This document shows positions 1 to 9,357 of a DNA stretch of 64,000 nucleotides, in pieces. The DNA comes from Agrobacterium vitis (GTDB lineage: Bacteria; Pseudomonadota; Alphaproteobacteria; Rhizobiales; Rhizobiaceae), in the NCBI RefSeq assembly GCF_014926405.1, contig NZ_JACXXJ020000005.1, forward strand, positions 2,423,001-2,487,000. Reading direction: 5' to 3'. Position 1 is the first letter of the stretch. The number at the start of each line of letters is the position of its first letter. The notes beneath the pieces are model-generated. The model ran no database searches. It saw nothing but the letters and a program-made list of their open reading frames with translations, and was not told the origin of the DNA. The translations under genes and the position numbers were made by a program.

Positions 1-255
1 CGCCACCGTATAGGGCCGCGACGGGCTGGAGGACAGCGTATAGGTGCGCATCACAGGCTCCGGTCCAACCGGCAGTTCCAGCGTCACGAACTGGCCGGGC
101 AGATAGCGGAACCAATGGCCCGGCCTGTCCGACTTGAAGGTGAAGGTCATCACGTCAGGCGCTTCCGGCGTCCAGGCCACGCATTCCAGCAGATGTTCCC
201 GGTCCGACCAGGGCCGCATCTCATCGACATGCCGATAGATCTTGTCCACCGCCAT
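1..255 (-). CDS. gbcB: Hybrid FAD/[2Fe-2S] reductase, GbcB-like (5' part only)
   Basis: Only the first 85 codons are in the window; the gene runs off the left edge. The protein is probably the reductase that passes electrons from NAD(P)H to the Rieske oxygenase encoded just upstream. Visible is the start of a ferredoxin-reductase FAD domain, with the flavin-binding motif RTYTLSSSP at about residues 70-78 after a YLPGQFV strand. The ATG lies two bases after the stop of the oxygenase gene, so the two are almost certainly cotranscribed and coupled. Substrate assignment (glycine betaine rather than stachydrine or another quaternary amine) is an inference from the gene pair, not from diagnostic residues. 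Confidence 0.75.
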   Translation of the reverse strand, partial: MAVDKIYRHVDEMRPWSDREHLLECVAWTPEAPDVMTFTFKSDRPGHWFRYLPGQFVTLELPVGPEPVMRTYTLSSSPSRPYTVA

Positions 256-257
256 GA

Positions 258-1514
258 TCAGGCCACGACCGACAAGGGGGATTTCTGCGCGGATTTATCG
301 CCTCCCAGACGGTCCACCATGAAATTGGCATACCATTCGACGAACTGCATCACGCCGCCTTCATGATCGGGCGAATAGGGGCCGGGCTCATAAGCGGGCG
401 AACGAATGCCAAAGGCATTTTCCTCGACAATCGACCGGTCCTGGTCGTTGGTCATGTTCCAGACATGGGTGAGGTCGTGGAGATTGTAATCCACCCCTTC
501 CACCGCATCCTTATGCACCAGCCAGGTGGTGGTGACGGCGGTTTCCTCGGCACTCAAGGGCAGGACGCGGAAGGTGATAGCGTGGTCGCCAAGCAGATGA
601 TTCCAGGTGGTCGGATAGTGGAACATCAGCATCGTGCCGATATGGGAAATGGTGACATCATCGGACAGCGGGCGCTTGACGGCCCGCTTGCCATCCATCG
701 TATAGCTTTCAGCATCCTGCACCAGCGGCATGCGGGCGACACGGAACTGGCCGCTCTGATGCATGGTGAAGGCGCTGGGCAGGTTTGCCGCCTCGCAGCG
801 CTGCCAATGCTCGGTAATCACAGGATCGTCACCCGCGCCCTGCACGCCGGTGGCGCTTGGCGCTTCCGGATAGGTGCGGCACAATTCCGGGTGATTGCCA
901 GCGCAATGGTAGCATTCCCGGTTGTTTTCCCAGACCAGCTTCCAATTGCCCTTTTCGACAATGGTGTTGCGATGGGCAATCTTGGCTTCGCTGAGCCGGT
1001 GCGGCTGAAGATAAGGCAAGGCTGTAGCGCGGTAGCTGGCGAAATCCTCCGGCACCTCTGCCAGACAGATGAAGATATAGCCGCCAAAGCTTTCGCAAGC
1101 GACCGGCTTCATTCCATGCTGGCTCTTGTCGAAATCCTCGCCCATCTGACGGGCAAACACCAGCGATCCATCCAGATCATAGGTCCACTGGTGATAGGGA
1201 CAGACCAGCTTTGCCGACGCGCCGCGTTCCTGTGTGCAGACCCGGTGGCCGCGATGGCGACAGGTATTATGGAACGCACGGATCACCCCATCGCGCCCGC
1301 GCACAACGACGACAGGATAATCGCCAATCTGCACGGTAAAATAATTGCCAGCTCTCGGAATTTCGCAATCATGCCCCATGAACAGCCAGTCGCGGTACCA
1401 GATCAGCTCCATATCGAGCTTGAAGTAATCCCTGTCGATATAGAAGGGCTGTTCCAGACTATAGCCTTCGCGGCGATTTTTCAGCTGGCGCAGAACGGTG
1501 CTGTGAATATCCAT
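258..1514 (-). CDS. gbcA: Rieske [2Fe-2S] oxygenase, glycine betaine demethylase type (GbcA-like)
   Basis: A 418-residue ring-hydroxylating-type oxygenase alpha subunit. The Rieske cluster ligands are visible as CRHRGH followed about 20 residues later by CPYHQW. The mononuclear iron site is seen in NNRECYHCAGNH. In this family such single-component alpha subunits paired with a hybrid reductase demethylate glycine betaine, stachydrine or carnitine-like amines. I chose the ATG at 1514 because it follows GAGGG at good spacing and because the family starts near here; an in-frame upstream start would add 24 unrelated residues. It is the first gene of a two-gene operon with the reductase. The exact substrate cannot be read from sequence. 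Confidence 0.75.
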   Translation of the reverse strand: MDIHSTVLRQLKNRREGYSLEQPFYIDRDYFKLDMELIWYRDWLFMGHDCEIPRAGNYFTVQIGDYPVVVVRGRDGVIRAFHNTCRHRGHRVCTQERGASAKLVCPYHQWTYDLDGSLVFARQMGEDFDKSQHGMKPVACESFGGYIFICLAEVPEDFASYRATALPYLQPHRLSEAKIAHRNTIVEKGNWKLVWENNRECYHCAGNHPELCRTYPEAPSATGVQGAGDDPVITEHWQRCEAANLPSAFTMHQSGQFRVARMPLVQDAESYTMDGKRAVKRPLSDDVTISHIGTMLMFHYPTTWNHLLGDHAITFRVLPLSAEETAVTTTWLVHKDAVEGVDYNLHDLTHVWNMTNDQDRSIVEENAFGIRSPAYEPGPYSPDHEGGVMQFVEWYANFMVDRLGGDKSAQKSPLSVVA

Positions 1515-1985
1515 GATACCCTCGTTTTCCAACCGGCGCGGGAGCATCGAAAGAAAGGGGACATACCCGCCTACCTGCGACAGCACAGCGCGACCTATGC
1601 CTCATAACCCGCCCATACCTTCAAACCTCGATTCTAACCCATCAATCAGATCAGAACCATTGTTTTTCAGAGGATTTGAGCTTTTTCCCATCTAGCCACA
1701 AGCGCGCCACCCACGCCGCCTTGGCCTACGACATCGCAGATATGGATTGCGACATGGGGTGATTTGGGTGGGGAGTGTATTGGGGGGATAGGATTGCGGC
1801 CGCCGTAACATCCGCAGGATAGACATCACGAGACCGGCAAATATCGGCAGGCTACCCGCAACGACAAGACCCGCCAATCCGATAGCATCGGATAGCGAGT
1901 CAATTGTTGCCATTTTTGGGAACGTCATCAGCGCGTTATAGCCGCATCAAAAAACGCCCCGACGTTTCCGCCCTTCACACGACCT
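1515..1985. other. Non-coding stretch between chemoreceptor and oxygenase genes
   Basis: About 470 bases between the 3' end of the chemoreceptor gene and the start of the gbcA-like gene, both on the minus strand. It should hold the gbcA promoter and the chemoreceptor 3' end. I see no convincing gene, terminator or repeat. A 78-codon minus-strand frame with one hydrophobic segment (1692-1928) has no ribosome binding site and is not called. Confidence 0.5.
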
Positions 1986-3821
1986 TCACGCCGCATAGGA
2001 CATACCGGAATTCCCCGCACTGCGGCCAATCTGGAACTGCCCCAGCAATTGGCGAAGCTTATTCACCTCGCCTGCCAGCGAGGCGCTGGCGGCGGTGGTT
2101 TCTTCGACCATGGCGGCGTTTTGTTGGGTCATCTGGTCCATGTGGTTGACGGCGCTGTTGACCTGGGTAAGGCCCACGGATTGCTCCTGCGCCGAGGTGG
2201 CGATGGCATCCATATGGCCGTTTGCGGTGGAGACGTAATCTTCGATGGTTTTGAGCACGCTGCCGGTGTCGCGCACGAGGTTGACGCCATTGCCCACTTC
2301 CTCGGAAGAATTGCGGATCAGTTCCTTGATTTCCTTGGCGGCCTGCGCCGAGCGTTGGGCCAGTTCGCGCACTTCCTGTGCCACCACCGCAAAGCCCTTG
2401 CCCGCTTCGCCTGCACGGGCGGCTTCAACGCCGGCGTTCAGGGCCAGAAGGTTGGTCTGGAAGGCAATTTCGTCGATCACCCCGATGATGTTGGAGATCT
2501 GGCTGGAGGATGCCTCGATGCGCTGCATGGCATCGACGGCACTGGCCACCACCTGGCCGGATTGGCGGGCTGCCTTGTTGGCCTCAATCACCACGGCGCG
2601 GGCTTCCTGGGTGCGCTTGGCCGAGTTGGAGACATTCACGGTGATTTCATCCAGCGCGGCAGAGGTTTCTTCAAGGGCTGCCGCCTGCTGTTCCGTGCGT
2701 TTAGAGAGATCACCTGCGCCAGACGCAATCTCAGTAGAACCGTTATTGATGTTGCTGACAGAGTCGAGGATAGCGCCCATGGTTTCACCCAGCGTGCGCA
2801 CCGATTGATTAAAGTCCTGCCGCAGGCTTTCAAACTCTTCTGAAAAGGCTTCGCGCAGCTCAACCGTCAGATCGCCGCTGGCCAAGCGCCGCAGACCTGC
2901 GGCCAGACCGGAGGTTGCAATTATCAAGCGTTCGCGGGCATCTTCCTCGGCCTTCAGCTGCGTCTGGATACGCTCCTGTTCGGCACGGCGGCGGTTGGTT
3001 TCCGCCTCTGCCTCCAGCTGGCGCTTGGCAACGGCATCTTCGCGGAAAACCTCAACGGCATCGCACATCAGGCCAATTTCATCGCCCCGTGGGCCAAAAT
3101 CAGCCCTACGGCTTGTATCGCCCGAGGAGAGCCTGTTCATGGCTTCAACCAGCAATTTGATCGGTATCACCACGGTGCTGCGTAACACAAAGGCCGTTGC
3201 AATCAGCACCAGCACAATCAGGATCTGGATCGTGCCATTGATGGTCTCGGAGCGTGCTTCCGTCGCCTGAAGAGAGCTGCGGGCATCCGTCGTTACCTTG
3301 CGGGACGCCGCAACCGCGCTTTGAATGGACTCGTTGAGTTTCGAGGTGATTGGTCTGGTATATTGGTCACGGCGGGCGGTCAGCGCGACAAGGTCCTGAC
3401 TTTGCTGCGCCCGCTGCTCTTTGACGAAATCCTTGATCTTGATGGAAGCCGTTGCGTAGTCGCCGAGACCTGTCGAAATGGCCTGCAACGCGCTCGGATT
3501 TTCAGCAACGCGCATCGCCTCTTTCAGACTGTTTTGACCGTTGAGGGCTGATTTATTGACCGCGGCCAGCTCGTCATCCACCTCCTTGACGGTGGGTGCG
3601 AGCATGATGTTGCGTACACCGCTCTTCATCTCCACAAATGCTTTCTCGCTGGCACTAATACCATCGAGAACCGTCTGTTCACGCGCGACAATGTCCTGCG
3701 CTGCCTTGATCGTGCTGTTCGTCCACTGCTGGTTGGCAACCATGCCCACAACCATGGCCACGCCAAGCCCCGAGGCAATGTAGATCTTCTTTGCGATGGT
3801 GATATTTGATAAAAACGACAT
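1986..3821 (-). CDS. Methyl-accepting chemotaxis protein, four-helix-bundle sensor
   Basis: A 611-residue transmembrane chemoreceptor. A first membrane helix lies at about residues 12-30, followed by a helical periplasmic domain of about 165 residues (four-helix-bundle type), a second membrane helix near 195-216 and a HAMP domain. The cytoplasmic signalling hairpin has the conserved tip [20 protein letters not shown]. The ATG at 3821 has GGGGAAAG upstream and gives a normal short N-terminus; an upstream in-frame start is unlikely. The C-terminus (GMSYAA) has no CheR/CheB-docking pentapeptide. The ligand is unknown. It stands alone, outside any che cluster. Confidence 0.93.
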   Translation of the reverse strand: MSFLSNITIAKKIYIASGLGVAMVVGMVANQQWTNSTIKAAQDIVAREQTVLDGISASEKAFVEMKSGVRNIMLAPTVKEVDDELAAVNKSALNGQNSLKEAMRVAENPSALQAISTGLGDYATASIKIKDFVKEQRAQQSQDLVALTARRDQYTRPITSKLNESIQSAVAASRKVTTDARSSLQATEARSETINGTIQILIVLVLIATAFVLRSTVVIPIKLLVEAMNRLSSGDTSRRADFGPRGDEIGLMCDAVEVFREDAVAKRQLEAEAETNRRRAEQERIQTQLKAEEDARERLIIATSGLAAGLRRLASGDLTVELREAFSEEFESLRQDFNQSVRTLGETMGAILDSVSNINNGSTEIASGAGDLSKRTEQQAAALEETSAALDEITVNVSNSAKRTQEARAVVIEANKAARQSGQVVASAVDAMQRIEASSSQISNIIGVIDEIAFQTNLLALNAGVEAARAGEAGKGFAVVAQEVRELAQRSAQAAKEIKELIRNSSEEVGNGVNLVRDTGSVLKTIEDYVSTANGHMDAIATSAQEQSVGLTQVNSAVNHMDQMTQQNAAMVEETTAASASLAGEVNKLRQLLGQFQIGRSAGNSGMSYAA

Positions 3822-4665
3822 TGTCTTTCCCCGTATAGGGCTTTCCGCCCCCACCCATGATGACAAAAGCTAGCCCCGCGACTGCGACCACAGACGAACG
3901 GTGCGATGTGTGAAAGACCCGCAAAATCAGAAAATCACAGCATAGAGATATCCGCTGGGCCCCAGCCAAACGGATCATCAAACGCACATGATGGTTCAAG
4001 GCCGATAGAGCCTCTTTGCCGATTTGCCGTTGCGGGCTGGCTATCATTCCATCCGGACAACAGGGTGCCTGCATTGTCATAAAGCAGGCCACTCAATTTC
4101 ATGAAACGCTCAAAACGTGCAGATGCATCTGCAACAACCCAATATTGGAAACATTAACTTAAGCATCTCTTAATTTAATGCACTCAAAACAGGAGATGCT
4201 AAATTATTTTGCACTTATAACGTTATTTGCTGCGGGAGCGGTGCGCAGCAAATTGAATGCCCCCTGAAAGGGACGTATCGCGATACAGAAGAAGCGAGCC
4301 GCGAATAGGCGGGAGAAAAGAGTTTGTCAGGACAAATTGGAAACCGGCCTTCTCAAGAATACAACCGAAAACAAAGAAACCTACAGCGCGCTGCGCCTTA
4401 TATGGCGCAGGGCGCTGTCGATCATGTCCTGGGTCGCGCGTTCACCTGTCGCACCGCGAAACTGGACAGCGAGGAGCGCCACGGCCTTGATGTGAGTTCA
4501 CGCTGAAGCGCGAATTTCGGCGCTCGACTGAAATGCCCCCTCTGGAATGGCGCCGCAACCGAACAAATGCGAGCGCCCTCCGCGAGTAGGTCCTATTTCA
4601 GGATTGAGTACGTTCTGGATCGTGTTTTGGGTCGCGCCGTTTAACAGCTCCCCCATACTAGCGTT
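3822..4665. other. Long intergenic region in front of the ABC exporter
   Basis: About 840 bases without a supportable gene between the divergent chemoreceptor and exporter genes. It contains an AT-rich section (about 4130-4230), a hairpin with nine-base perfect arms at 4230-4256 (TTTGCTGCG/CGCAGCAAA), a strong palindrome at 4383-4418, and a partly repeated segment: a stretch near 4422-4441 (GATCATGTCCTGGGTCGCGC) resembles one near 4618-4638. The promoter of the exporter operon must be in the right part. Short frames across the palindrome are spurious. Confidence 0.5.
4383..4418. repeat. Palindromic repeat, module 2 of a dispersed element
   Basis: Arms ACAGCGC-CTGCGCC and GGCGCAG-GCGCTGT pair almost perfectly around a TTATAT centre. 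The same core (ACAGCGCCGTGCGCC, TATATGG, GGCGC) occurs near 8905-8946, 50027-50060 and 61504-61547, where it is joined to a second palindrome. Here it stands alone at the left side of the AT-richer exporter island. Confidence 0.8.
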
Positions 4666-5769
4666 ATGAACATGATACCAGAAAATGATCGAAAACTCCT
4701 TGAGACGCTTAAGTCGCTTTCACTTGAGCCCTCGCTTCAAACGCAAGAGTCGCCGGACAAAAGGTCGCGGCGCCTTTTATATGGTGCTGGTTTTATCGCA
4801 CTGCTGATCAGCGCCGTAGGCGCTGGAACCTTCATTTGGCCCGATGACATCAATCGCGTCAAAGAAGGATTGTCGCAACGATGGCTGAGCCAAAAGGCAG
4901 AGCCAATTTTAGCCGTGGAAACGGCTGGGGAAAATGATGCTTCCTCATCCATACCGCGAAAGCCTGGTCCGGTTGCGGCCAGAGAAATAACCGGTTCCGG
5001 ATATGTCGTGGCTTCAAACGCTGTCTCGGTCTATTCAAAATACGAAGGCCAGATCCGCTCTGTCAGCGTAGAAATAGGCCAGCGTGTAGAGGCTGGTCAG
5101 ACGCTTATCGTTCTTGATGACTCGACCAGCCACCTCGAACTCGAGCAGGCACAATCAGACAAAATTTCTGCTCGCCTGACACTCGAAGCCAAGAGAATTG
5201 AACTCGACCAAGCAGAGGCCAATTTTCTTCGTTCTGAGACACTTGCCGATAAACAGGCTGTTTCCAAGGAGGACCTGTTACAGGCCAGAACCACTTATAA
5301 CAGCGCAAATAATGCACTTGCTCAAGCGCAGCAAAGTCTGGCCAAGGCCGATCTTGACGTTAAAATTGCGCAAGATAAAGTTGACGATTTCGTGTTGAGA
5401 GCGCCAATTTCCGGGACGGTTACGGAACTGAATGCTCATACAGGCGATATGGTTCTCTCCCGCTCGGATAGTGTGCGTGAAAATCAAAAGCTTCTGGCGA
5501 TTACCGACACCACGACGCTGGTGATCGATGCGGATGTGGCAGAAACCAATATAGGGGCGATTGCCATTGGTCTCGCTGGTGAAGCTGTGCTTGACGGACT
5601 TCCCGATCGGCCATTCGCTGTGCAAATACAGCGGATAGCGCCTGTTGCCTCCCTTGAAAAAGGCACTGTTACCTTGCGCCTCAAACTCCAGGATCCGCCA
5701 GGCGGCATCCGACCAAACATGGCGGCGCGCATTCGCTTAGCTCAGAGCGCTGGAGAAAAATCCCAATGA
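4666..5769 (+). CDS. Periplasmic adaptor (HlyD/MacA-type membrane fusion protein)
   Basis: A 367-residue membrane fusion protein. A single membrane segment lies at about residues 38-56, then a split lipoyl/barrel-sandwich domain (GSGYVVASNAVSVY, then VSVEIGQRVEAGQTLIVLDD) around a coiled-coil hairpin of about 80 residues, and a beta-barrel region ending near RPNMAARIRLA. Such adaptors link an inner-membrane ABC exporter to an outer-membrane channel; no TolC-like gene is present here, so a channel encoded elsewhere would be needed. Its stop overlaps the ATG of the ATPase gene (ATGA). No good Shine-Dalgarno precedes the first ATG, so the start is uncertain by a few codons. Base composition is AT-richer than the flanks. 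Confidence 0.88.
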   Translation: MNMIPENDRKLLETLKSLSLEPSLQTQESPDKRSRRLLYGAGFIALLISAVGAGTFIWPDDINRVKEGLSQRWLSQKAEPILAVETAGENDASSSIPRKPGPVAAREITGSGYVVASNAVSVYSKYEGQIRSVSVEIGQRVEAGQTLIVLDDSTSHLELEQAQSDKISARLTLEAKRIELDQAEANFLRSETLADKQAVSKEDLLQARTTYNSANNALAQAQQSLAKADLDVKIAQDKVDDFVLRAPISGTVTELNAHTGDMVLSRSDSVRENQKLLAITDTTTLVIDADVAETNIGAIAIGLAGEAVLDGLPDRPFAVQIQRIAPVASLEKGTVTLRLKLQDPPGGIRPNMAARIRLAQSAGEKSQ

Positions 5770-6467
5770 GTCATCAAGAAGCCTACATTTCGCTCAGTGA
5801 CGTCAAAAAAGGGTATAAAATCAGTGGAGAGATCATCCCGATATTCTCCAACCTCAACCTTGATATTCCCGGCGGAGATTTTGTTGCGATCATGGGGCCG
5901 TCAGGCTCTGGTAAATCCACCCTCCTCAACATGTTGGCGGGCATAGAACGACCTGACTTCGGCTCTTTGCGAATAGGCACAAGCCGCCTCGATCAAATGG
6001 GGGAGGCAGCGCGCGCGTCTTGGCGCGCCAATGGTATGGGTATCGTATTTCAATTTTACAATTTGTTACCCATGCTGAATGTTGCAGAAAACATCGAACT
6101 GCCGTTGCTACTCAAGCCTTTGTCGGCAAAAGACCGGCGGAGCCGAGTGCAAAAAGTGCTCGAACTCCTCGGCCTTGGAGACCGTGCTAAGCAATATCCC
6201 ACGCTGATGTCAGGTGGTCAGCAACAACGGGTCGGCATCGCTCGAGCTATTGTTGCCGATCCAGCGTTACTGCTGTGCGACGAACCGACCGGCGATCTGG
6301 ACCGAAAGTCTGCCGATGAGGTTCTCGAAATATTGCGTTTTCTGAACCGCGAGTTCGGGAAAACGATTGTCATGGTAACCCACGATCCTCAAGCGGCACT
6401 CTACGCTAAACGGACTCTCCATCTGGACAAGGGTTCGTTCATGGAAGAGCAGAGGGCTACTCAATGA
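5766..6467 (+). CDS. ABC transporter ATPase, MacB/LolD type
   Basis: A 233-residue nucleotide-binding subunit. Walker A is GPSGSGKST, the signature is MSGGQQQRVGIARAI, and Walker B is LLLCDEPTGDLD, followed by the switch histidine in MVTHDP. The closest general type is the LolD/MacB/FtsE family of ATPases that drive mechanotransmission-type exporters. It overlaps the preceding adaptor gene and the following permease gene by four bases each (ATGA), so the three proteins are translationally coupled. Substrate is unknown; the nearby remnant of a phosphopantetheinyl transferase makes a peptide or polyketide product thinkable but unproven. Confidence 0.93.
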   Translation: MSHQEAYISLSDVKKGYKISGEIIPIFSNLNLDIPGGDFVAIMGPSGSGKSTLLNMLAGIERPDFGSLRIGTSRLDQMGEAARASWRANGMGIVFQFYNLLPMLNVAENIELPLLLKPLSAKDRRSRVQKVLELLGLGDRAKQYPTLMSGGQQQRVGIARAIVADPALLLCDEPTGDLDRKSADEVLEILRFLNREFGKTIVMVTHDPQAALYAKRTLHLDKGSFMEEQRATQ

Positions 6468-7606
6468 CCTTCTTTGATCTGACCCGGAAAAATGCCTTAC
6501 GCAAGCCTTTTCGAACGATATTGCTCATTATCTGTGTCACGGTCGCTTTCCTTATTTACGGCCTTACGGCAAGTTTCGTAAACGGCAGCCAAGGCGCATC
6601 GGGAGCAAGCGACGACATCCTGGGGGTTATGAGTGCCGCTGGCCGTACCCAGCCGCTTCCGATGTCTTACATGAACCGCCTCATCGCAGATCCGGACGTC
6701 TCAGCGTTAAACTTTATGATCCGCCTGCGAGGATTTGTTGTCACCGAAAAAAACGTGACGAGCGTTAGTGCGGTCGATCCACAGCGTCTCATGGAGACAA
6801 GTGGTAAAGAGCTCGCGCTGACGAAGGAACTCGTTAACGGGTTCAGCCAGCAGCGCAACAGAGTTCTTGTTGGCCGGGCGCTTGCCGAAGCTCAGGGATG
6901 GCAGATCGGGCAGACCATTACGGTCACAAGTTTCGACACCGCCAAACAAGATGGGAGCCGCGACTGGTCCTTCACGATTGCAGGCATTTTCGATGGCGAG
7001 ACCGCCGCCACAGATACATATTTTATACTTGCTCAATATGACTATTTAAACGCATTGCGTGCGCATAATAAAGATACGATCGATGTTTTCGTTGTTCGTC
7101 CCAAAGCAAATGCTTCGGCCAGTGAACTTGCGGTGCGTATAGACGAGATGTTTTCGAACTCCGCCGCACCCACCCGCACACAATCGGAGAAGCAGTTTCT
7201 CGAGGCGTTCCTGCGCCAATATGCCGATGTCGGTCTCATCGTCAACCTTGTCGTTAGCGCTGCTTTTGTCACCCTGTTGATGATCACCGTTAATACGATG
7301 GTGTTTTCAGTACGTGAGCGAACGTTTGAAATCGGTGTGTTGAAAACGTTGGGCTTCTCCGGCATGCAGGTCATGCTGCTGATCCTCGGGGAAACATTGT
7401 TCATTTTCGCGGTCGGCGGAAGTATCGGCCTTTTATTTGCGAAGCTGGCCGTGACTATGAGCGATCCGGCACTCGGCCTGGTATTTTCCACGGCAATCCT
7501 TGCAAAGTCTGTGGTGATGATCGCAGCCCTCGGACTCGCAACCGGCGCACTTCCGGGCTTTAACGCACTCAGAATCCCCGTTATCGCAGCCTTCAGAGAA
7601 AGATAA
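6464..7606 (+). CDS. FtsX/MacB-like ABC permease 1
   Basis: A 380-residue permease. One membrane helix is near the N-terminus (residues about 18-38), then a periplasmic domain of roughly 210 residues (MacB-PCD-like, with RVLVGRALAEAQGW), then three C-terminal helices with the FtsX-type segment VFSVRERTFEIGVLKTLGFS. Four-helix permeases of this kind work as dimers with a LolD-like ATPase and carry substrates from the periplasmic face or inner-membrane leaflet outward. It overlaps the ATPase gene by four bases and is followed three bases later by a second permease, so the pair probably forms a heterodimer. Confidence 0.9.
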   Translation: MTFFDLTRKNALRKPFRTILLIICVTVAFLIYGLTASFVNGSQGASGASDDILGVMSAAGRTQPLPMSYMNRLIADPDVSALNFMIRLRGFVVTEKNVTSVSAVDPQRLMETSGKELALTKELVNGFSQQRNRVLVGRALAEAQGWQIGQTITVTSFDTAKQDGSRDWSFTIAGIFDGETAATDTYFILAQYDYLNALRAHNKDTIDVFVVRPKANASASELAVRIDEMFSNSAAPTRTQSEKQFLEAFLRQYADVGLIVNLVVSAAFVTLLMITVNTMVFSVRERTFEIGVLKTLGFSGMQVMLLILGETLFIFAVGGSIGLLFAKLAVTMSDPALGLVFSTAILAKSVVMIAALGLATGALPGFNALRIPVIAAFRER

Positions 7607-7609
7607 GTT

Positions 7610-8809
7610 ATGACTTTCAACCTTAGGCAGTCACTGGTGATGGTGCGGGCGAATCTCTATAGTTTGCCGCGACGCCTGCCGATTTCCTTATCGATGATCC
7701 TTTCTGTCGCACTGGTCGTTTGCGTCCTCGCTGGCTTTCTATCCATGGCAAGGGGTTTCGAAAAAACTCTGCGGAGTACAGGATCGCCTTCTGTTGCGGT
7801 TGTCCTCGGCGGTGGTACCAATCAGGAGACAGGTTCCGATATCCCACCATCCGTTATCCGCACGCTGGAAGCTAAAATAAGCGATATAGGTGTCGCACGC
7901 AGCAGCGACGGTGCGCTCATGCTCTCTCGTGAGATTGTGGTGACCGTGGATGTCAAGCCTGGCAAAGCTGCGGCCGGACGAACAATCGCATTGCGTGGCA
8001 TGGACGCGGCTGGAATGTCGATCCGCGATAATATTTCGCTGTCTACAGGGCGGCCTTTCAAATCCGGCGCGCGCGAGATTGTCGTTGGTGATCGCTTTGC
8101 CCGTGAGTTGGGATTACATACGGGTGATACGGTTCGGCTCGGGACGGTCAACTGGACCGTTGTCGGGCAATTCTCCGCGCAAGGCAGTGCCTTCGAATCC
8201 GAAATATGGGCCGACCTCGATGCAATTCGTTCAGCGTTTGATCGTCAGGGACAGGTCCAAAGCCTACGACTACGCTTGTTTAACCCAACCTCTCTTCCCG
8301 CGCTTCAAAACGAACTCGCAACGATAACCACAACGCCGCTGATCGCTGTTTCGGAAGCTGATCTTTATGCAGCGCAATCGGGCCGAACAGCCAGCCTGAT
8401 ACGGCTGTTCGGCTGGCCTCTTGCAATATTGATGGCAATCGGCGCCACAGCAGGTGCGTTAAATACCATGATGAATTCTGTCTCTGATCGTAAAGTGGAA
8501 ATCGCAACCTTTAGAGCTTTGGGTTTTACGCGTTTCTCGACATTCATCGGAACTTGGACTGAGGCCGTCCTACTTGCTGCAATCGGTGCGATAAGCGGAC
8601 TGGCAATTTCATGGCTGGTCTTCAATGGATGGCAAGCCAGCACAATCGGCGCGAATGACGCTGGGATGGCATTTCAGTTAGCGGTTACTAGCGACGTCAT
8701 GCTCGTCGCGGGAGCACTAGGGCTTACAATCGGCGTCATAGGTGGGGCATTACCAGCGATCACTGCCACAAGGCTTCCTATAGCAACGGCTCTAAGGTCG
8801 AACAGATAG
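7610..8809 (+). CDS. FtsX/MacB-like ABC permease 2
   Basis: A 399-residue paralogue of the preceding permease with the same plan: N-terminal helix at about residues 22-44, periplasmic domain containing AREIVVGDRFARELGLHTGD, and three C-terminal helices with DRKVEIATFRALGFTRFS. Presence of two different permeases suggests a heterodimeric channel, as in LolCE. It is the last intact gene of the exporter operon. Just 28 bases after its stop the sequence turns into repetitive palindromes and gene debris, so any further operon genes have been lost or moved. Confidence 0.9.
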   Translation: MTFNLRQSLVMVRANLYSLPRRLPISLSMILSVALVVCVLAGFLSMARGFEKTLRSTGSPSVAVVLGGGTNQETGSDIPPSVIRTLEAKISDIGVARSSDGALMLSREIVVTVDVKPGKAAAGRTIALRGMDAAGMSIRDNISLSTGRPFKSGAREIVVGDRFARELGLHTGDTVRLGTVNWTVVGQFSAQGSAFESEIWADLDAIRSAFDRQGQVQSLRLRLFNPTSLPALQNELATITTTPLIAVSEADLYAAQSGRTASLIRLFGWPLAILMAIGATAGALNTMMNSVSDRKVEIATFRALGFTRFSTFIGTWTEAVLLAAIGAISGLAISWLVFNGWQASTIGANDAGMAFQLAVTSDVMLVAGALGLTIGVIGGALPAITATRLPIATALRSNR

Positions 8810-8837
8810 TTTTTTACTGGTGGCTCGAACGCTGGGT

Positions 8838-8946
8838 CTACTGCATAATTCTTTAAACCGAAATCGGTTTAAAGAGAAAAATATGCAGTAGATATAAAGC
8901 GCTACAACGAACCTTTGTGCGCGATATAGGGCGCACAGCGCTGTAG
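8838..8946. repeat. Dispersed two-module palindromic element, copy 1
   Basis: Module 1 (8838-8891) begins CTACTGCATAATT and ends with the near inverse ATATGCAGTAG around a TTTAAACCG/CGGTTTAAA core. Module 2 (about 8900-8946) contains CTACAACGAACC, then GCGCGATATAGGGCGC and ends GCGCTGTAG. Other copies lie at 50027-50132 and 61504-61612, with single modules at 4383-4418 and 36444-36494. It replaces what should be the 5' end of the phosphopantetheinyl transferase relic. Confidence 0.85.
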
Positions 8947-9101
8947 GCGAAGAGCACGTTTGGCATCTTTCTGCCGACTGCTCTTCAACATTCAGAACCG
9001 CGAGGCTTTCTATGGAAGAGCACCGACGCGCAAATTCGCCTGGTTGATCAGCAACACCGCGCTGTTTATGCTCTTGTCCACGGCTCTTTGCGGCCAATCT
9101 T

Positions 9102-9204
9102 AGAGCACAGGACCGAAAAGTTGGAACCGGTTTTCGGATAAATCCGATGCGTAAACAAAACCTTAGAGCATAGTTCCGATTCCTATTTTCGGTCCGATGC
9201 TCTA
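9102..9204. repeat. RIME-like intergenic mosaic element inserted in a gene, copy A
   Basis: About 100 bases with terminal inverted repeats: GAGCACAGGACCGAAAA on the left and the inverse of GAGCATCGGACCGAAAA on the right. Inside is AACCGGTTTTCGG and ATCCGATGCGTAAACAAAA, identical to the copy at 31724-31825. It is flanked by TA on both sides and sits cleanly inside the phosphopantetheinyl transferase relic. Confidence 0.85.
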
Positions 9205-9332
9205 GCCGCCTATCTTGGCTGTGACGACGTCAAGACTACACTTCAACCTAAGCCATTCAGGGGAACGTGCCGTTATTGTCGCCACGGACGCGGACCAAAT
9301 TGGAGTTGATATCGAGCGGCTGCGGGCAAACC

Positions 9333-9357
9333 GGTTCCCACTTTTCAGTCCGAAATC
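9333..9357. repeat. RIME fragment, inverted, at the relic's broken 3' end
   Basis: AAACCGGTTCCCACTTTTCA is the inverse of the conserved GTGGGAACCGGTTT block of the other RIME copies. It directly follows the last recognisable codons (IERLR) of the transferase relic, so a RIME-linked rearrangement probably truncated the gene. Confidence 0.7.

Noticed and set aside
363-1607. 414-codon plus-strand open frame opposite gbcA
   Set aside because: Antisense of a gene with Rieske and iron-site motifs.
1692-1928. 78-codon minus-strand frame with one hydrophobic segment
   Set aside because: No ribosome binding site, Arg/Pro-rich low-complexity tail and no recognised family.
4230-4256. Nine-base hairpin TTTGCTGCG/CGCAGCAAA as a terminator
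   Set aside because: No gene ends near it and no T tract follows, so it is only mentioned as part of the intergenic region.
4324-4506. Short frame containing LQRAAPYM
   Set aside because: It is translation of the dispersed palindrome; the same false peptide appears at the other copies.
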